DNA from: Symsagittifera roscoffensis
Lineage: Eukaryota; Xenacoelomorpha; Acoela; Convolutidae
Direction: 5' to 3'
Length of the DNA stretch: 64,000 nucleotides
Assembly: GCF_963678635.1 (NCBI RefSeq)
Contig: NC_087062.1
Coordinates: forward strand, 13,498,670-13,562,669
Shown here: piece by piece, positions 13,162 through 25,600 of the stretch
Layout of the letters: the number at the start of each line of letters is the position of its first letter
Numbering within the stretch: the first letter of the stretch is position 1
Made by a program: the position numbers and the translations under genes
The notes under the pieces: generated by a model
What the model was told of the DNA's origin: nothing
Seen by the model: only the letters and a program-made list of their open reading frames with translations
Databases searched by the model: none

Positions 13162-13587
13162 AACAATAAATAGAATGTTATGTAAAACACTAGCTTACAT
13201 GACGAAATCAAAAAACTTTCCAACTATTGTAACTTCCTTTCAATCATTTTTGAAAAATTCTATGTTGTGGAAAAAAGCCGATGAAAATTAAGCGGACAAA
13301 CGATAAATTTTTCAATTTCAAAATGTTAACTGGGAAAAAACATATATTGCAATTTGATAAAGTTTGCTAATCGCACGACTGTTACTAACTGGAAAATCTT
13401 AAAAATTCGATTTGAGAAACAAACAATTTTCCAGGTGAAAATGAAGAGTATCAAAACTCATCTTTGAAAATCGATTTTTCAAAATTTTAACAAGCTATAA
13501 TAATTAAGTATAATACCTGAGAACCTTTAACTTACTTAGTCATTATCATCTGCCCGTAGTCTGGGAACTCTAAAAAAAGAAACATAC

Positions 13588-13762
13588 CTTGCAAATAAAT
13601 ATGCATGGCAATTTTCCCTTCATACTGACTCCACATACAGAAAGAGAGAAGATTCAGAGCCAATCCCGCCCACCCTAAGAAGAAAGTGACCGTCATTATT
13701 GCCCTCGAAGCAGTGACGTTGTGGCAGTTCATCTCACCGTTGTTATCATCCGTGTACTCCAT
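13588..13762 (-). CDS. Exon of a small membrane protein, possibly claudin/PMP22-like
   Basis: The minus strand from an ATG at 13762 reads a short hydrophilic stretch with one Cys and an N-glycosylation site (NCHNVTASRA), then one clear transmembrane helix (AIMTVTFFLGWAGLALNLL), then a Cys-Trp and a loop. It ends at a good donor (CAAG/GTATGT, exon end 13588). The 'A-x-R-A before TM2' arrangement recalls the claudin/PMP22 superfamily, but one helix is weak evidence. An alternative donor (AA/GTAAGT, exon end 13536) would add 17 codons. The partner exons were not found; the fold-back repeat lies directly downstream. A real host exon is likely; the family is uncertain. Confidence 0.35.
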
Positions 13763-13779
13763 TTGTTAGAAATTACTAA

Positions 13780-15080
13780 ATAGTTGCGCTTATTAGGATC
13801 GGTTGTGGATTTAGGGAGAGATCGTACATCTTCCTCTCAGCGTTTCGAACACCTGCCACTCTTGCCCCCCCCCCCCCCAAGGATAACTTCCTTTTCAGGT
13901 CGACTCACTTTAAAATTACTCTGAAACACTATTGGCAGCTATGAAATCTTCAAAAAAGTTCCCTAAAAATATAAATTAAGATTGAATTCAGCAAAACTGC
14001 TCATATAATAACTGAGCATGTTTGTTTTCAAAAATCCTTTTATTGGGGTTAGTTAGCGGCATATCTGATTACTTACACTTTTTTCCAAGTTTTAAGTCTT
14101 TCCCTTTTTGGAAATTTTTTAAAAACGATGTATAAACCTTTAAGCCTACTTTCCATTAATTTTGCATGCACTCGTGCAATTTTCATAGGCAAAACCAGCA
14201 ATCGCCGCTGCGAAAATTTTAAAAGCACTGATCACACCAGAACAGAAATAAGTACAGAAAAAATTCAAATATTTTTTGTAGTAGAATGTATAATCTATAT
14301 TTCTTGCAAATGAAAAGCAAATCCATTTTGCTGAATTCATGCATAATGAATTCAAACCTTGTAAGAAACTTGCAAGAAAAAAGTGAAAATAATTTTTCTT
14401 GGGTAAGATTTGGAAGAAATCGAGCACGATTTGCATTCCGACAACATTGCGGTTGTTGCAAAGTTTCATAAATAAATAAGTACTTTCTCCGCTTGAAAAA
14501 GTGCTCTCTATGCTTTGGTTTTGCGTAAACTTACCGTTAAAATAAAATTGATAACTTATTTTAATAAATATATGATGATTACTTTGATATCAAGTGGCTT
14601 CTATTCGCGCATTCATATTTGACGTCTGTCGCAATACCAATGTCGCTTAGGCTGCTATGTTAAGCTTAACATCTTAATTCATTTCTTCGCTGCAAAACCC
14701 GATACAAACCCAGCAATGTTAAACAATTTGATTACCGAAACGTTTCTAAGCTCCAGTTTGATAACGCTTGCTAATCTCAAGCGCAAGCATTCTCTTTAAT
14801 TTTAACTACCTCAAATCATCAACTTTGTGGTGTTTTTTTTCTGCCTTTTTGGATAACGTATTCATGAATTCCTTAAAAAGAAAAAATATTTAGACCAACA
14901 ATAAATGTTGCCAGAAAATTAAAATTCTTTATTAACTTCAAAATTAAAATTACGTTTAAAAAAACTGTTTTCAGACTGAAAAAACCTACAGCAGCTAAGT
15001 AAAAAACGGTTAAGCTATTTACCTTGAAAAACATTGCAACCAAAAAAAAATTCTGAAAATCGCGTTAGCTTTGTTTATGT
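13780..15080. other. Non-coding AT-rich stretch
   Basis: No gene is supported. A poly-C tract lies at about 13866-13878. A 'GATAACGCTTGCTAAT' motif near 14760 recurs at about 19177 and marks a dispersed repeat family. Opposing short frames around 14130-14470 lack motifs and look like chance. Confidence 0.4.
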
Positions 15081-15081
15081 G

Positions 15082-15391
15082 GATCTTGTTAACTATTTAC
15101 CCCCCCCCCCCTTTTTGGACCTTGTTAACTATTCCATCCCCCCCCCCCCTATGCATTATGCATATTATTTTTGACAACCATTTCTGTATAAAATATGCAT
15201 TTCAAAAATGTTAACAACTAAGTTTTCATTTTCGCGCATTCGTATTTGTATTACTCACTATTTTTAAAATACCCACGTATAAATTTTAAACATATATATT
15301 TTCTGAAAATTGTTTTAAAGCTATTGAAAATGGGGCCGCCAAAGTTGAATTTCTGAAAATCGAAATAGGGGGAAATATTTAACAAGATCCA
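15082..15391. repeat. Short inverted-repeat element (MITE-like)
   Basis: The left end reads GGATCTTGTTAACTATTTACCCC and the right end is its approximate complement (GGGGGAAATATTTAACAAGATCC), about 300 bp apart (both quoted ends extend over 23 positions with a few mismatches). Two poly-C runs (about 15102 and 15137) sit in a partial tandem duplication of the left end. No coding capacity. Likely a non-autonomous DNA transposon; the target duplication is not clear. Confidence 0.45.
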
Positions 15392-17520
15392 TTTCTGTCT
15401 GTCTGTCAGCCGTAAATAGTCTGTGGATGCAACCAGACTCTCACAAGCAATGTCTCCAAAATACGCTTCTTAACATTGTTTCAACGTTCACTATTTCAAA
15501 AAATTTACATATTTCGGCAATTAAAATTTGTTTGTCTATGTTTTAATTGAAAAAAAAAAAATGTTTCTCAAGATAGACATGAACTTGCTTTTTTAATCAG
15601 TTTTTTCGGGTTTAAGTTCGACATCAACCTCTCGAAAATTTCGAGCCAAAGCAGAGTAGACAAAAAAATTGTCCCGACATGTCTTAACAGCGATTCTCGC
15701 GCAATTTTTTATGCATCCTAGTCAAGAGATAAAAACCAACTAAATAGAACTTTGGTTTCTATTACTCAAAAAAAAGATAGTTAGGCAATGGAAAAACTTG
15801 TGCTAAAGCAAAAGTTTATTGGCTTTAAATTATGAAATAATGTTATTTTCATTCGACCTTCAAACTTAATTATCGTTTTGGAAATTCTAGCAATCAAATT
15901 GAAAATCGATTCCTTCAATCGCTTGTTCGGCCTATTTGCTAGCTAAAACTGTTGCTGTATACTGATAAGTGCCATATTTCATTTTCTGCACGTTTTTTAA
16001 ACAAAAAAGGACAATCATTGACACAGGTGAAGCTCTGCAAGAAACGAGAAAGAAGCAAGAAGAATATCTTTAAAACACGTTTTTCTTAAACTGGGTTGAC
16101 TGTAGACAGAAAAGATTAAGATAAGCCACTTAAAAAGCAGAATTTTTTTGGCGCAGTTTACTTTGATAAATTCGGGCCCAAAATTTACCCTTCAGTCGAT
16201 CATTTTTGCTTTTTTAGTCATTTAAAAACTGCACAAAAACTACCCGATCCATTGGTGACACAACGAGGCCAAAGTGAGTCTCTTACGTATCCAAACAAAA
16301 ATTCAATATGAGATAGTCTTCTTAGTTTTGAAGAAAAAATTTGTTTCCGGAAAACTACAAAAACATTTGGTATACATTTGAAACTCAAGCAGAATAGTTT
16401 TTGAAATAATTATATAGCGCCGCATCAAAAATAAAGAAAAATAAAAAATGAATGCGAACGTGGTTATATCTTCAGTTTATCGATAGATAATTAGACCACC
16501 GAATTTTTTATCTAGAACGAAAGTTGTTTGCATTAAATTTGGATGGAATGGGTTAAATTACATATTTTGCAGAGAAATGAGAATTATTTTGAAAAAAAAC
16601 TTGAAATAAAAATATTCAAACTTTGTCTGTTGGCTGAAAATTAAGAAAACTTCAACAATTTTTTTAGGCTAAATATTTACCGGAAAAAAAATCTGTCGAC
16701 TTCAGTAATTTCCTTACTCCTTCCGACTATTTCTTTATAGTAAAACATCGACCCCCTTTGAAATTTAGAAAAAATACGATTTTTTTAAGAAAGAAAAAAG
16801 CCCCCTAAAAATCAAGCAAAATTTAATCACACCAAACTTTTTTCTAGAGGAACTGTACAAAATCTCTCTGGTTTTAAATGTTTATTTACACTCTTCATTA
16901 ACGCTAGTGGACGAGCTAAAAAAGTTTTCCAAGTCCATTGAAATTTTTTTTTCAAATCCATGGAGATCTTTTACCAAAGTTACGTTTTAACAATTATGCT
17001 GGACAGCTCCCTATAATCTGTTCTTTTAATTGAACCCTTGATCTCAGATTTGCCAGGGTTGTTTTGAAAAGTCCGAAAAATGTGGTTCAATGTGTCCAAC
17101 ACTGGACACTTGCCACGTCCAAAAGGGACTATCAAGAAACTAAAGGAGCATCCAGTGATGCAGCTGAAAATCTTACAACCCGTTCATTCGATTGAACTTG
17201 AACTTCAAAATTGACAGGGTAGTTTTGGATAAAAATGGACAAAGTCCAAAAAGTGAGACAAAAGTCGAAAATTAGACAATCCCAAATCCATAGCGGTTTC
17301 CGCATCAGTATGAAGAATAAATCGCTGACTCTAGGGCTTATGCGGTGATGGTCCGTATAATCAACTCTTTCAATTGAACCTTTAATTCAGATTTGGCAGC
17401 CTCCTGAAAAAAGGGGGAAATACGAAAAAAAGTTCAAACTCTCAAAAACTGAATTTTTCCCAAGCCCATAGCGGTTCATCAAAAACAAAAAAAGAATCCT
17501 GTTCAAATTAGGGAAAATTT
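15392..17520. other. Non-coding stretch with degenerate ~170-bp tandem units near its end
   Basis: No gene is seen. Between about 16990 and 17480 a loosely repeated unit recurs three times: each has TTGAAC near a TCAGATTTG/CAAAATTGACAG block and an AATCCATAGCGG-like block, at about 17025, 17190 and 17365. Similarity is weak and the unit may be an old tandem repeat. Confidence 0.3.
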
Positions 17521-17524
17521 ACTT

Positions 17525-17795
17525 TGCATGGGCAAGGGAGCTCCCAAAATAAGTTTTTCCATTTTAAAAATTTTCTTAGAATCGGCAGACTTGTTTTGGC
17601 GAAAGGGAACAGAGCTGTTTTTTCAAAATTTTGCCTGCGTCGCTGAAATTTTGGCCGAAACAGGGTCTTTAGAGTGCTTTGGGAGAGATCAGACAGAATA
17701 TCAATTGGGTTGACCTAAAAAAAAGGTCGACATATTTTCAAAATTTTTTTGAAAATCCACCCCCTCCCCCCCACGATAAAATCCTAGATTTGCCC
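17525..17795 (+). repeat. MITE-like repeat, copy 1
   Basis: This stretch matches the reverse complement of 19803-20070. Shared blocks are TTTGGGAGAG, the CAATTGG/CAATTTGG followed by TCGACCTAAAAAAAGGTCGAC hairpin (GGTCGACC core), TTTTGAAAATCC, and an end resembling CTAGATCCGCTCCTG. It has no coding capacity. The copies lie in opposite orientation about 2 kb apart. Confidence 0.45.
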
Positions 17796-18639
17796 ATGAT
17801 TCCAGGTGAGATCTCTCAAACTTGTTTTTTCTTGAACCCTTTCAAAGGTTTAGAAAATGGTTTAATAGATCCTCAGCCACTGGAACTGAAGGATAGCCAC
17901 TAAGTCCTGAGAAAACAAAAAAAACTTTTCGATTATATCAAAACTAAGCTCCAAAACGTTGTCTAGAAAGATGTTCTATTTGCTGAAAATACGTTCAAAA
18001 ACACATTCGACGGCGTTTAAGGAAAATTCAAAAACAATTATCGAGCGAAAACAAAATTGTTGTCAAGAAACACTTTCAACTATAAATTTGAACAATGTTT
18101 TTAACTCTAAGAGTTTCCGGAGCAAAGCATTTAAATTATAGTTCCCTCGAAAGACGCAAAAATTTGGTTACTAAGCCAATAAAAATTAAGCCGAAATCAT
18201 TAAGCCGAAAAAATTTTTAAGCGAAAAACGAAAAAGAAATTATACGAAGTCAACGCTAGTAGAATAACAAATTGCAGGAGTAAACGAAATCATAAAACGC
18301 ACCTACAATAAAAACTGCATACAGCAAAAAAAAATCTAAGATGTGGCAACTAAGCCGACAAAGCATAAGCAGACAAATACTAAGCTGACAATTTCTTCGA
18401 AACGGAATATTTACCGTTTGAAAACAAATCAGGTCCTCGTCAGATTCGAACACGGGACATTTGTCGTCCCATGCGTATTCCTTGCCTTCAAACTTTAATT
18501 AGTATACGAAAAATTCCATTGATAACATCCGATCCTGCCCATGTTCGAACACTCTTATTTTTTCGCGGGTCTCCTTCCCTACCTCGACGCTACTGATCCA
18601 TGATTCCTTGAAGCTAAAGTGCTATTTATAATATAATGG
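17796..18639. other. Non-coding AT-rich stretch
   Basis: No gene is supported. The minus-strand frame at 18256-18453 has hydrophobic runs but no motif or splice context. Confidence 0.35.
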
Positions 18640-18800
18640 TGTGGTAATATCCTTAGCATTGGCTTTACTTAAAAGCTGGTTATTGGTCAAAATGAACATT
18701 TTCAAAATGAACACATTTTGTCGCAACAATATTTGCGTCCAACAATATTTGCAACTTAGGTTAAAAAAAAGAGAGTTCATACTATCACACAAGCTTTGCT
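18640..18800 (+). repeat. Dispersed repeat, copy 1
   Basis: About 150 bp starting AATATCCTTAGCATTGGCT and including AGCTGGTTATTG, GAACACATTTTGTCGCAAC and AGAGTTCATACTAT recurs in the same orientation at 22295-22445. It has no coding potential. The copies differ by small indels. Confidence 0.6.
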
Positions 18801-19390
18801 TGCGCAATAACGCTTGCTTATCGCAAGCATAAACATAGACATCAGAGAGTTGGAAAAGAGTCAATGAAAGCAAGTTAACAGAAAAATTACTTTAAAGTTT
18901 CAAGGAAAAAAATTTAAAATCACACGTTGCGGCAAGAACTTGAAGCAAGAAGAAGTTAAGCACGGATAATTTTAACCAAAGAAACAAACTGAAAGAGAAA
19001 AATCAAATGTGAGCCTGAACAAATTTCAAGACTATTCCTGAAAAAAAAAGAAATCATCACGGCCTGAGCTACGCTCATCGACTCTTGAACACGGAGAACA
19101 CAAAAATATTTGATGATTCTATAGACTGTAGACGTGGAAAAAAAGTTCAGTTGAAAAATGTCCAATGTTGCGATTTGATAACGCTTGCTAATGGCAAGTG
19201 CAAAGAAAATCGAATATTGAATACATTTGAAAATGAAGGATTAGCAAAATTTGAATTCATATAAATCTTTTTTCATATATAAAAACTTACACATGTATTT
19301 ACAAATATCAACAACAAATTATCTATAAACAATATTTACAATTATCATATTGCAGCTTTTTTTATGAAGTTTTTTTTACAGAATGAGTGA

Positions 19391-19632
19391 TTATTTTTCA
19401 TCGTTATGATAGAACAGTTGAACTCGAGGCTTGTAACTTCTAACTGGACCCAGTAACCACAGAAGTACATTGCTCGTTCCGAAAAGTTCCGAGAGAGAAT
19501 CGAACAAGCTTTGCGTGGGTTTCACCTTTGGTAGGCGGTCTTTGTTTATTGCGACTTGAAAGCCAGTTAAACCAGTTCTTACCATGTGAGTTCTTTGGCA
19601 GAAAAATTGGGTAATGCAGACAGAAAAACCGG
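19391..19632 (-). CDS. DHHC gene exon 4 (TM4 end and C-terminal tail, stop)
   Basis: The acceptor TTTTGTTTCAG precedes the exon, which continues the helix (GFSVCITQFF) and the cytosolic tail, with LTGFQ at the place of the TTxE motif and an LFD...ELFG block resembling the NPFD/NL segment in ZDHHC12-like tails. TAA at 19393-19391 ends the protein. Confidence 0.75.
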
Positions 19633-22600
19633 CTGAAACAAAATAGAAAAACACATAATTGAAGCAGAGCTTGAAATCTAGTTTTGTTGTAATGTGGTAA
19701 ATTAATTTTTTTGAAACGGAAAAAATTATGGAATTTTTGGTGGTTCTGGTAGCTATTTCAAGATTCCAAACTTGCCCTACATATTTAATTTGTTTGGTTC
19801 AAGTCAGGAGCGGATCTAGAAATTTCTCGAGAAGGGGGCGGATTTTCAAAAAAAAAAATTGAAAATTTTGTCGACCTTTTTTTAGGTCGACCAAATTGAT
19901 TATCTGAGCTCTCCCAAACCACTATAAAGACTCTACTTTGATGAAATTTCTGCGCCGCAAGAAAATTTTTGAAAAAGGCCAAAAAAAACGTTTTAGGCGT
20001 TTTTTTGGAAATTTTCGACTAAAAAATCGCGTTTTTTTCGGCGCGCGCTCCCCTCTCAAAATTAGTATAGATTGGCACCGACGGCACCTTTAGAAAAATT
20101 TTAACGTCAGTCAGCCCAAAATAGATATCTCAAAATAATCCAAATCCACTACTGGTTCAAGTAATTGCATTCGTTGAAAATAACTAACTATTTTAGCGCT
20201 GTAAATGACTATTTTCAATAAAATTTCACAAGAAATTCTATTATAGCTTTGAACAATTTAAATTGTGCAATACCAACCAGACGGTTGAAACTTTTTTTTC
20301 GTAAAAAATATTTGATCAAATTAAATCAGCAAAAAAAAACATTTTCATCGCTGAACATAACTTTTTTCAAAGCAACCTGAAAACTTCAATATTCCAAGCA
20401 GATGTAGCTCAGAATACCACAGCAGAGACCCACAAAATATGAATTGAGCTGATACGCGTTAAAATAACAATTAAGATAAAAAACAACAAAATTTACGGTT
20501 CGAAATGTCAAATTTGTGCAAAAAGCCTGTAACAATTTCATCCCCTATCACAACCGGTTTAGCAGGAGACTAAATCAGCGAAAATAGGGAAAAATAATTA
20601 TGTAAGTCAGTTTAAGAGGCAGAGCTCAACTACGCAAACATCAGCAACATACAACAAAAATTGCAGGCATGGAAACGTCACAAGATCCTAAATAAAACAA
20701 GGATAAACGGTGCAAGTAGCTCAGAATGTTCCGACCATAGTCTTAAAAAATACAAAAAAGTTTTTCAAACTGTTGTTATTTTTTTCAGCATGGTGTGATA
20801 AAATGAGCTGAACGGAAAACTAGAGGTTAGGCATATTGGACATTCAAAATTAAATAAGCAGATAAAAAAATTTGTAGAAAAACGAGAAAAAAACATTAAA
20901 AATCAAAAAAAATTTCTGAGGCGCTTAAATAATCAAAAAGTTAACGTTACTCGAGTAAAACTAGGTATTTACCAATTGAATTAACCTATTGTAAGCTTTG
21001 AAGCCTTTAAAACAAGCTATATTCGCTCGCTTTGTTCGGTCGAATTAAGACGAAAAACAAAAACTTTCAAACCGGTTTTTCTCGTCACTGGGGAATATTT
21101 TTTGAAACTGTTCATTGTGTTTCGAACTCATATATCACTCAACCCAGTCTGATGATTTTTTGTGTTACCTGATTTTGCGTGGAAAACAAGGATAGCCGGT
21201 TACGGTGCAATGGTACAAAATATTCCGACAAACAAATAAAAACAAAAATAAAACATTAAAATTAGTGTCGTTTTTTTGGCGTGGTGTGATAAAAGAGCTG
21301 AACAAAAAAAACCGGAGACAAGGAAAAAAATTCAACAAATAAGCTAAATGAAAAACAATTTTTGAAGAAAAATTATTTGAAAAACCAAAACAACCAAAAA
21401 AAATATTTTCAATGGTCGGAACAAAAACTAAAACACAGCCGAATACAAATTTACTCCCAATATTCAATGGTCGGAAAAATTACAAAGCTTTTAAATAAAA
21501 AAGTTGAATCACTGCTCACCTTACGTTGAGTAATTTATGTGTTGGTTGGTTATGGAAAGAAAGCTACTTAACCGAAGAAAAATTCAAAGCGCATGGTAGT
21601 ATTACAACTATTGATAGTGTATGACTTCGTTGACACAAGAGTTAAACAAACCTTATAGAAAGATGCATTTGAGCCAATTTAAAATAAGAAAAAAAAATAT
21701 TAAGACACTTTATACACAGAGGCACGAAGTTGCACTTCGCATACACAAGCAAAAATATGGCCGATAACGCTACAGGGAAAAACTGAATGAGTAAAACTTT
21801 GACTCTACAAAATCTCTAAAGTCACGCACCCCAATTATGAGTCTACATAATTGCTAAGTGACGTAAGCCAATTATGACGCATTAGCAGTACCAGTCAATT
21901 TGAAAAAAAAAAAGAAATTTACCAATTAACATGCATCACTTTATAGAGCGGAGGCATTTTAGCTAGTATACGAAAAAGTTCATTAAAATCTCCCCCCTAA
22001 GTGACTAACTGTAGCATTTACCGCCAAGCCGCGTATTAAAATTGAAAATTAATTCAGTATGTATGCATTTCGAATAAACGCGCACATAAAATTAGTCATC
22101 ACAATTTTTATGTGAGATTCCAGTTGAATGCTGTTAATAATCTAAGCTAACTTTTTTTAAATCAATTTTCTCTAAATGAACTCAATTTTCTATAAATCTA
22201 AGAAATATCCAAGTTATTTCTTAAAAAATCCATTTTCTCCCCCCCCCCCCCTTTAAATCAATTTGGGAGGGGGGAAACTGTACGGTTGATCCGTCTGTGT
22301 TAATATCCTTAGCATTGGCTGTACTTAATAGCTGGTTATTGATCAAACTGAGCATTCAAAAGGAACACATTTTGTCGCAACATTTGCGTCGCAACAATAT
22401 TTGGTTGAAAAAAAAAGAGTTCATACTATAACACAAGCTTTGCTTGTGTAAACATATCGTACGATAAAAATTATGCCCAAAGACATCTAGCTGAATATGG
22501 AGGCTAAAAGACAGAGATCAAAACTGACATGAAAAAAGTGATTAAAGCTGACATGAAAAAATCGAACTGAATAAGAAAATAGTTTCCCCCCAAAAAACTG

Positions 22601-25600
22601 ATACTTTTTCAAGCAGCACGCGCCCTTATATTTTGTCTTTAAAGACCTTACAAAATCGACCGTGAGAAGCAAGTGTTTGTCGCACAAAGATAAGCCCAGA
22701 AAAAAAAGGAACCACTTATAATTTACAAGCACAAGAACATGCTTGGTTAACTTACTGACAAATTGTAGCTGTAGAAGAATGAAGGGAACTTGTTTTAAGG
22801 AATTGAAATACGTCTTTTCTTCCTCTTCAAGGTTCCAGTCATCCCAACCATCGTCTTCGTCGTCATCAGATTTGCCCCATCGATCGTAGTAGTAATAAAT
22901 AAGCGCACAGAACATTAAAACGGTGAGAGCTGTGGCGTAGAATATGAGGAGAGAGAATATCCATTTGTTGTCTTCTCCCACGCAGTTTTTGATCCACAAG
23001 CAGTGATGGTCGAATTGTCGGATACCTAGATCCATAAAAACAAAATAAACTCAAAGAATGAAAAGACGACGGACTGCATAAGTAAAAATCAGCATATGAA
23101 AATCACGAACAGATAATTAACGTACGCACTTGAGAAAAGCAAAAACAAGTACAGTTTCAGCGAACTAATTATGTCCCAGTAAAAGTCTTTCAACTTGAGA
23201 AAATGTGAACTTTCCGGCTATTTAGTCTTGGATGCAATAGCCGAGACATGCCAAAGTGCCATATCTCTAGTTAAGAGAACTTAACGTAATATATTTTTAA
23301 AGGCAAATTTTAAAAATTTTCCTATCTATTCGTGATCCTTCACATTGGATTTAGACAGGCGAAGCAGAGCTTCACAAAATTGTAAACAAAAACTATTGAA
23401 ATTAGCCAACAGACAGTTCGATTTTTGTAGCGCTTTTTATCTTTCCAATTTTGAGGAAAAACTATATATATCGTTACAGCTCTTTGACTTTCAAGAATCT
23501 TTTACATCACAATTTTTTCATAGAAGTAACCTATTTAGACTATTTTGAGAGAATTGGACCAATAGAGAACTTTTGTTCCACTGAGATCTCTTTAAAGGAG
23601 TCCATTTAATTTTTTTCACATCATTTGCACTTTGTTATTGGAGAGCATATTATACTTCTTGTTTAACAAATGAATATTAATTGAACTAAAAGAGAAATCA
23701 AAAACCAAAAAGCTAAATAGCAGACTTGAGCGTGAACCAATTTTTCCTAGAGAAAAAAGCTGGGGTAATCGGGATGGTGTCCCACTCTTTAACCCCCTAT
23801 GTTTACACCCCCTACTTTATAACCCCGTAACAAGATAACCCCACAACAATTTAACCCCCTTTTAATGACGATAATTTGTTTCAAATTAACTCCTTTTATT
23901 AAGTCCTTTTACACTCCTAGTAGTATTCCAATTAGGTGTACTATTTGAGGCCAGAAGCCATTCTTAATTCACTTCATGCATTAGTCGCTGAAAAATAATT
24001 GCATTTCGATTAGCTTAAGAAATAATCTCTCAATCAGGCGTTTAAAACAGATAACCTACATGGTGCTAATTGAAGGCAACACAAGACGTTTGTGAGTTTT
24101 ATTGAAAAATCAAATAGCCTATTTCTTTACCCTTGTTATACCACTCTATCAGATATAATGTTCGGAGCGTCTTTCCATTTTACTTTATCTTCGAAAGACA
24201 AACAAATACTAGTGGTATCAGGCCATGAGTATTATCTTAAACGCAAAAACAAATGCCGCGCAACAGCAATTACGGATAGAGAAAATTTTATTGAAATGAG
24301 GGGTGAACATAATCACGACATTTCCACGGGCGAACCTGATGCTCGACTAGTTTTGAAAAATATCAAGGATCTGAGCGGTAGTAATATCCCAACCGTCGCA
24401 ACCGCAATTCAGCCCATAACAGACGACATTGCCACTCAACTAGCCCTACCAACCAAAGAATATTTAGTTCGCACCGCACAACGAGAGCGCAAGCAACGAG
24501 AAGAAGTCTTACCAGTCTCACCAGCAACCAGAAGTTTCGAAATACCCGAACACTTCAAAAAAATCTTAAGATTTGACAGTGGGATGCGGCATCATCGCGT
24601 TTATCCAGAACAACAAATGATGCAGGGGGCTGGCATTATGGCATACAGTCATACTTCACTGGATCGCATCCCAGTAAATGGAAAGTGATGGCAAATTAGC
24701 AAAAAGACGCTTCCGTCCAAAAACTTAATTTCTATAACGCCTCGAGTGGGAACCAATTTACAAAAAAGAAAAACTACCGGGTGCTCAAGAAAAAAAGTGC
24801 AGAATATAAACGGATTTGCAATTCTTCGCGCTATGGCGACCTCGAGTTGAATATTTGTTCTTTGTATATGTTTTCAATTTAAAACTTTGTTTGTCAACTT
24901 TTTTGAGAAAAGACGTCTCATTGCAGCTTCTCGGAGCCGTAAAAAACGCATTGACTTGACTCGCATTTGAAAAACGCTGTCTCTAGCAATTTAATCCCGG
25001 AACAATCGCTCCTTAGGTTGTGACGCTAGGTTGGGACTAGGGGCTGGCCACCCCTTCAGACATTGAGTTGTATGCCGACAATACAAAAAAAAAGTTGACA
25101 AACATAAGATGGTTCGAAAAAATAGATAAGTTTTACTTATTTAAAATGGACCACTTAGATCAAATTTTTGGTCACAACCAGTTCTCATTCCATTTTCATT
25201 TGAATTCAGCCAATTACTTTTATTGGCAGGAATTATTTCAAGATCGAGTTCAGTTTTGAAAAAAATCTAATCAGTTTTGGTAACTAATTTGAATCATGTC
25301 GATCGGATTCGTTTTCAATTTCATATCAAAGTCTTGACTATCGGCAAGGTCATTTCTGTTCAAATCTAAAATGCATTTAGCAGCGTGCAGGTTAATTCAG
25401 TTTGGTTCGCAAAATTTTTGGCAATTGAAGCTTTGATGTTTACCGACGATATGTTTCCGAAACCCTTTCAAGTAAGTTTCAATTTGATTCTAAATATTGG
25501 TATTAAAAAGGGGTTAAATTGTAGTGGGGTTATCTAATTTCCGGGTTATATGAGAGGGGGTTAAGAAAAAGGGGGCTAAAAACACGGCGTAATAAGCTTG

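Noticed and set aside
13571-13588. An 18-nt micro-intron (GTATGT...TTTAG)
   Set aside because: Removing it keeps the frame, but reading through also keeps the frame and the length is far below known animal introns. A normal donor at 13588 with a distant acceptor is more likely.
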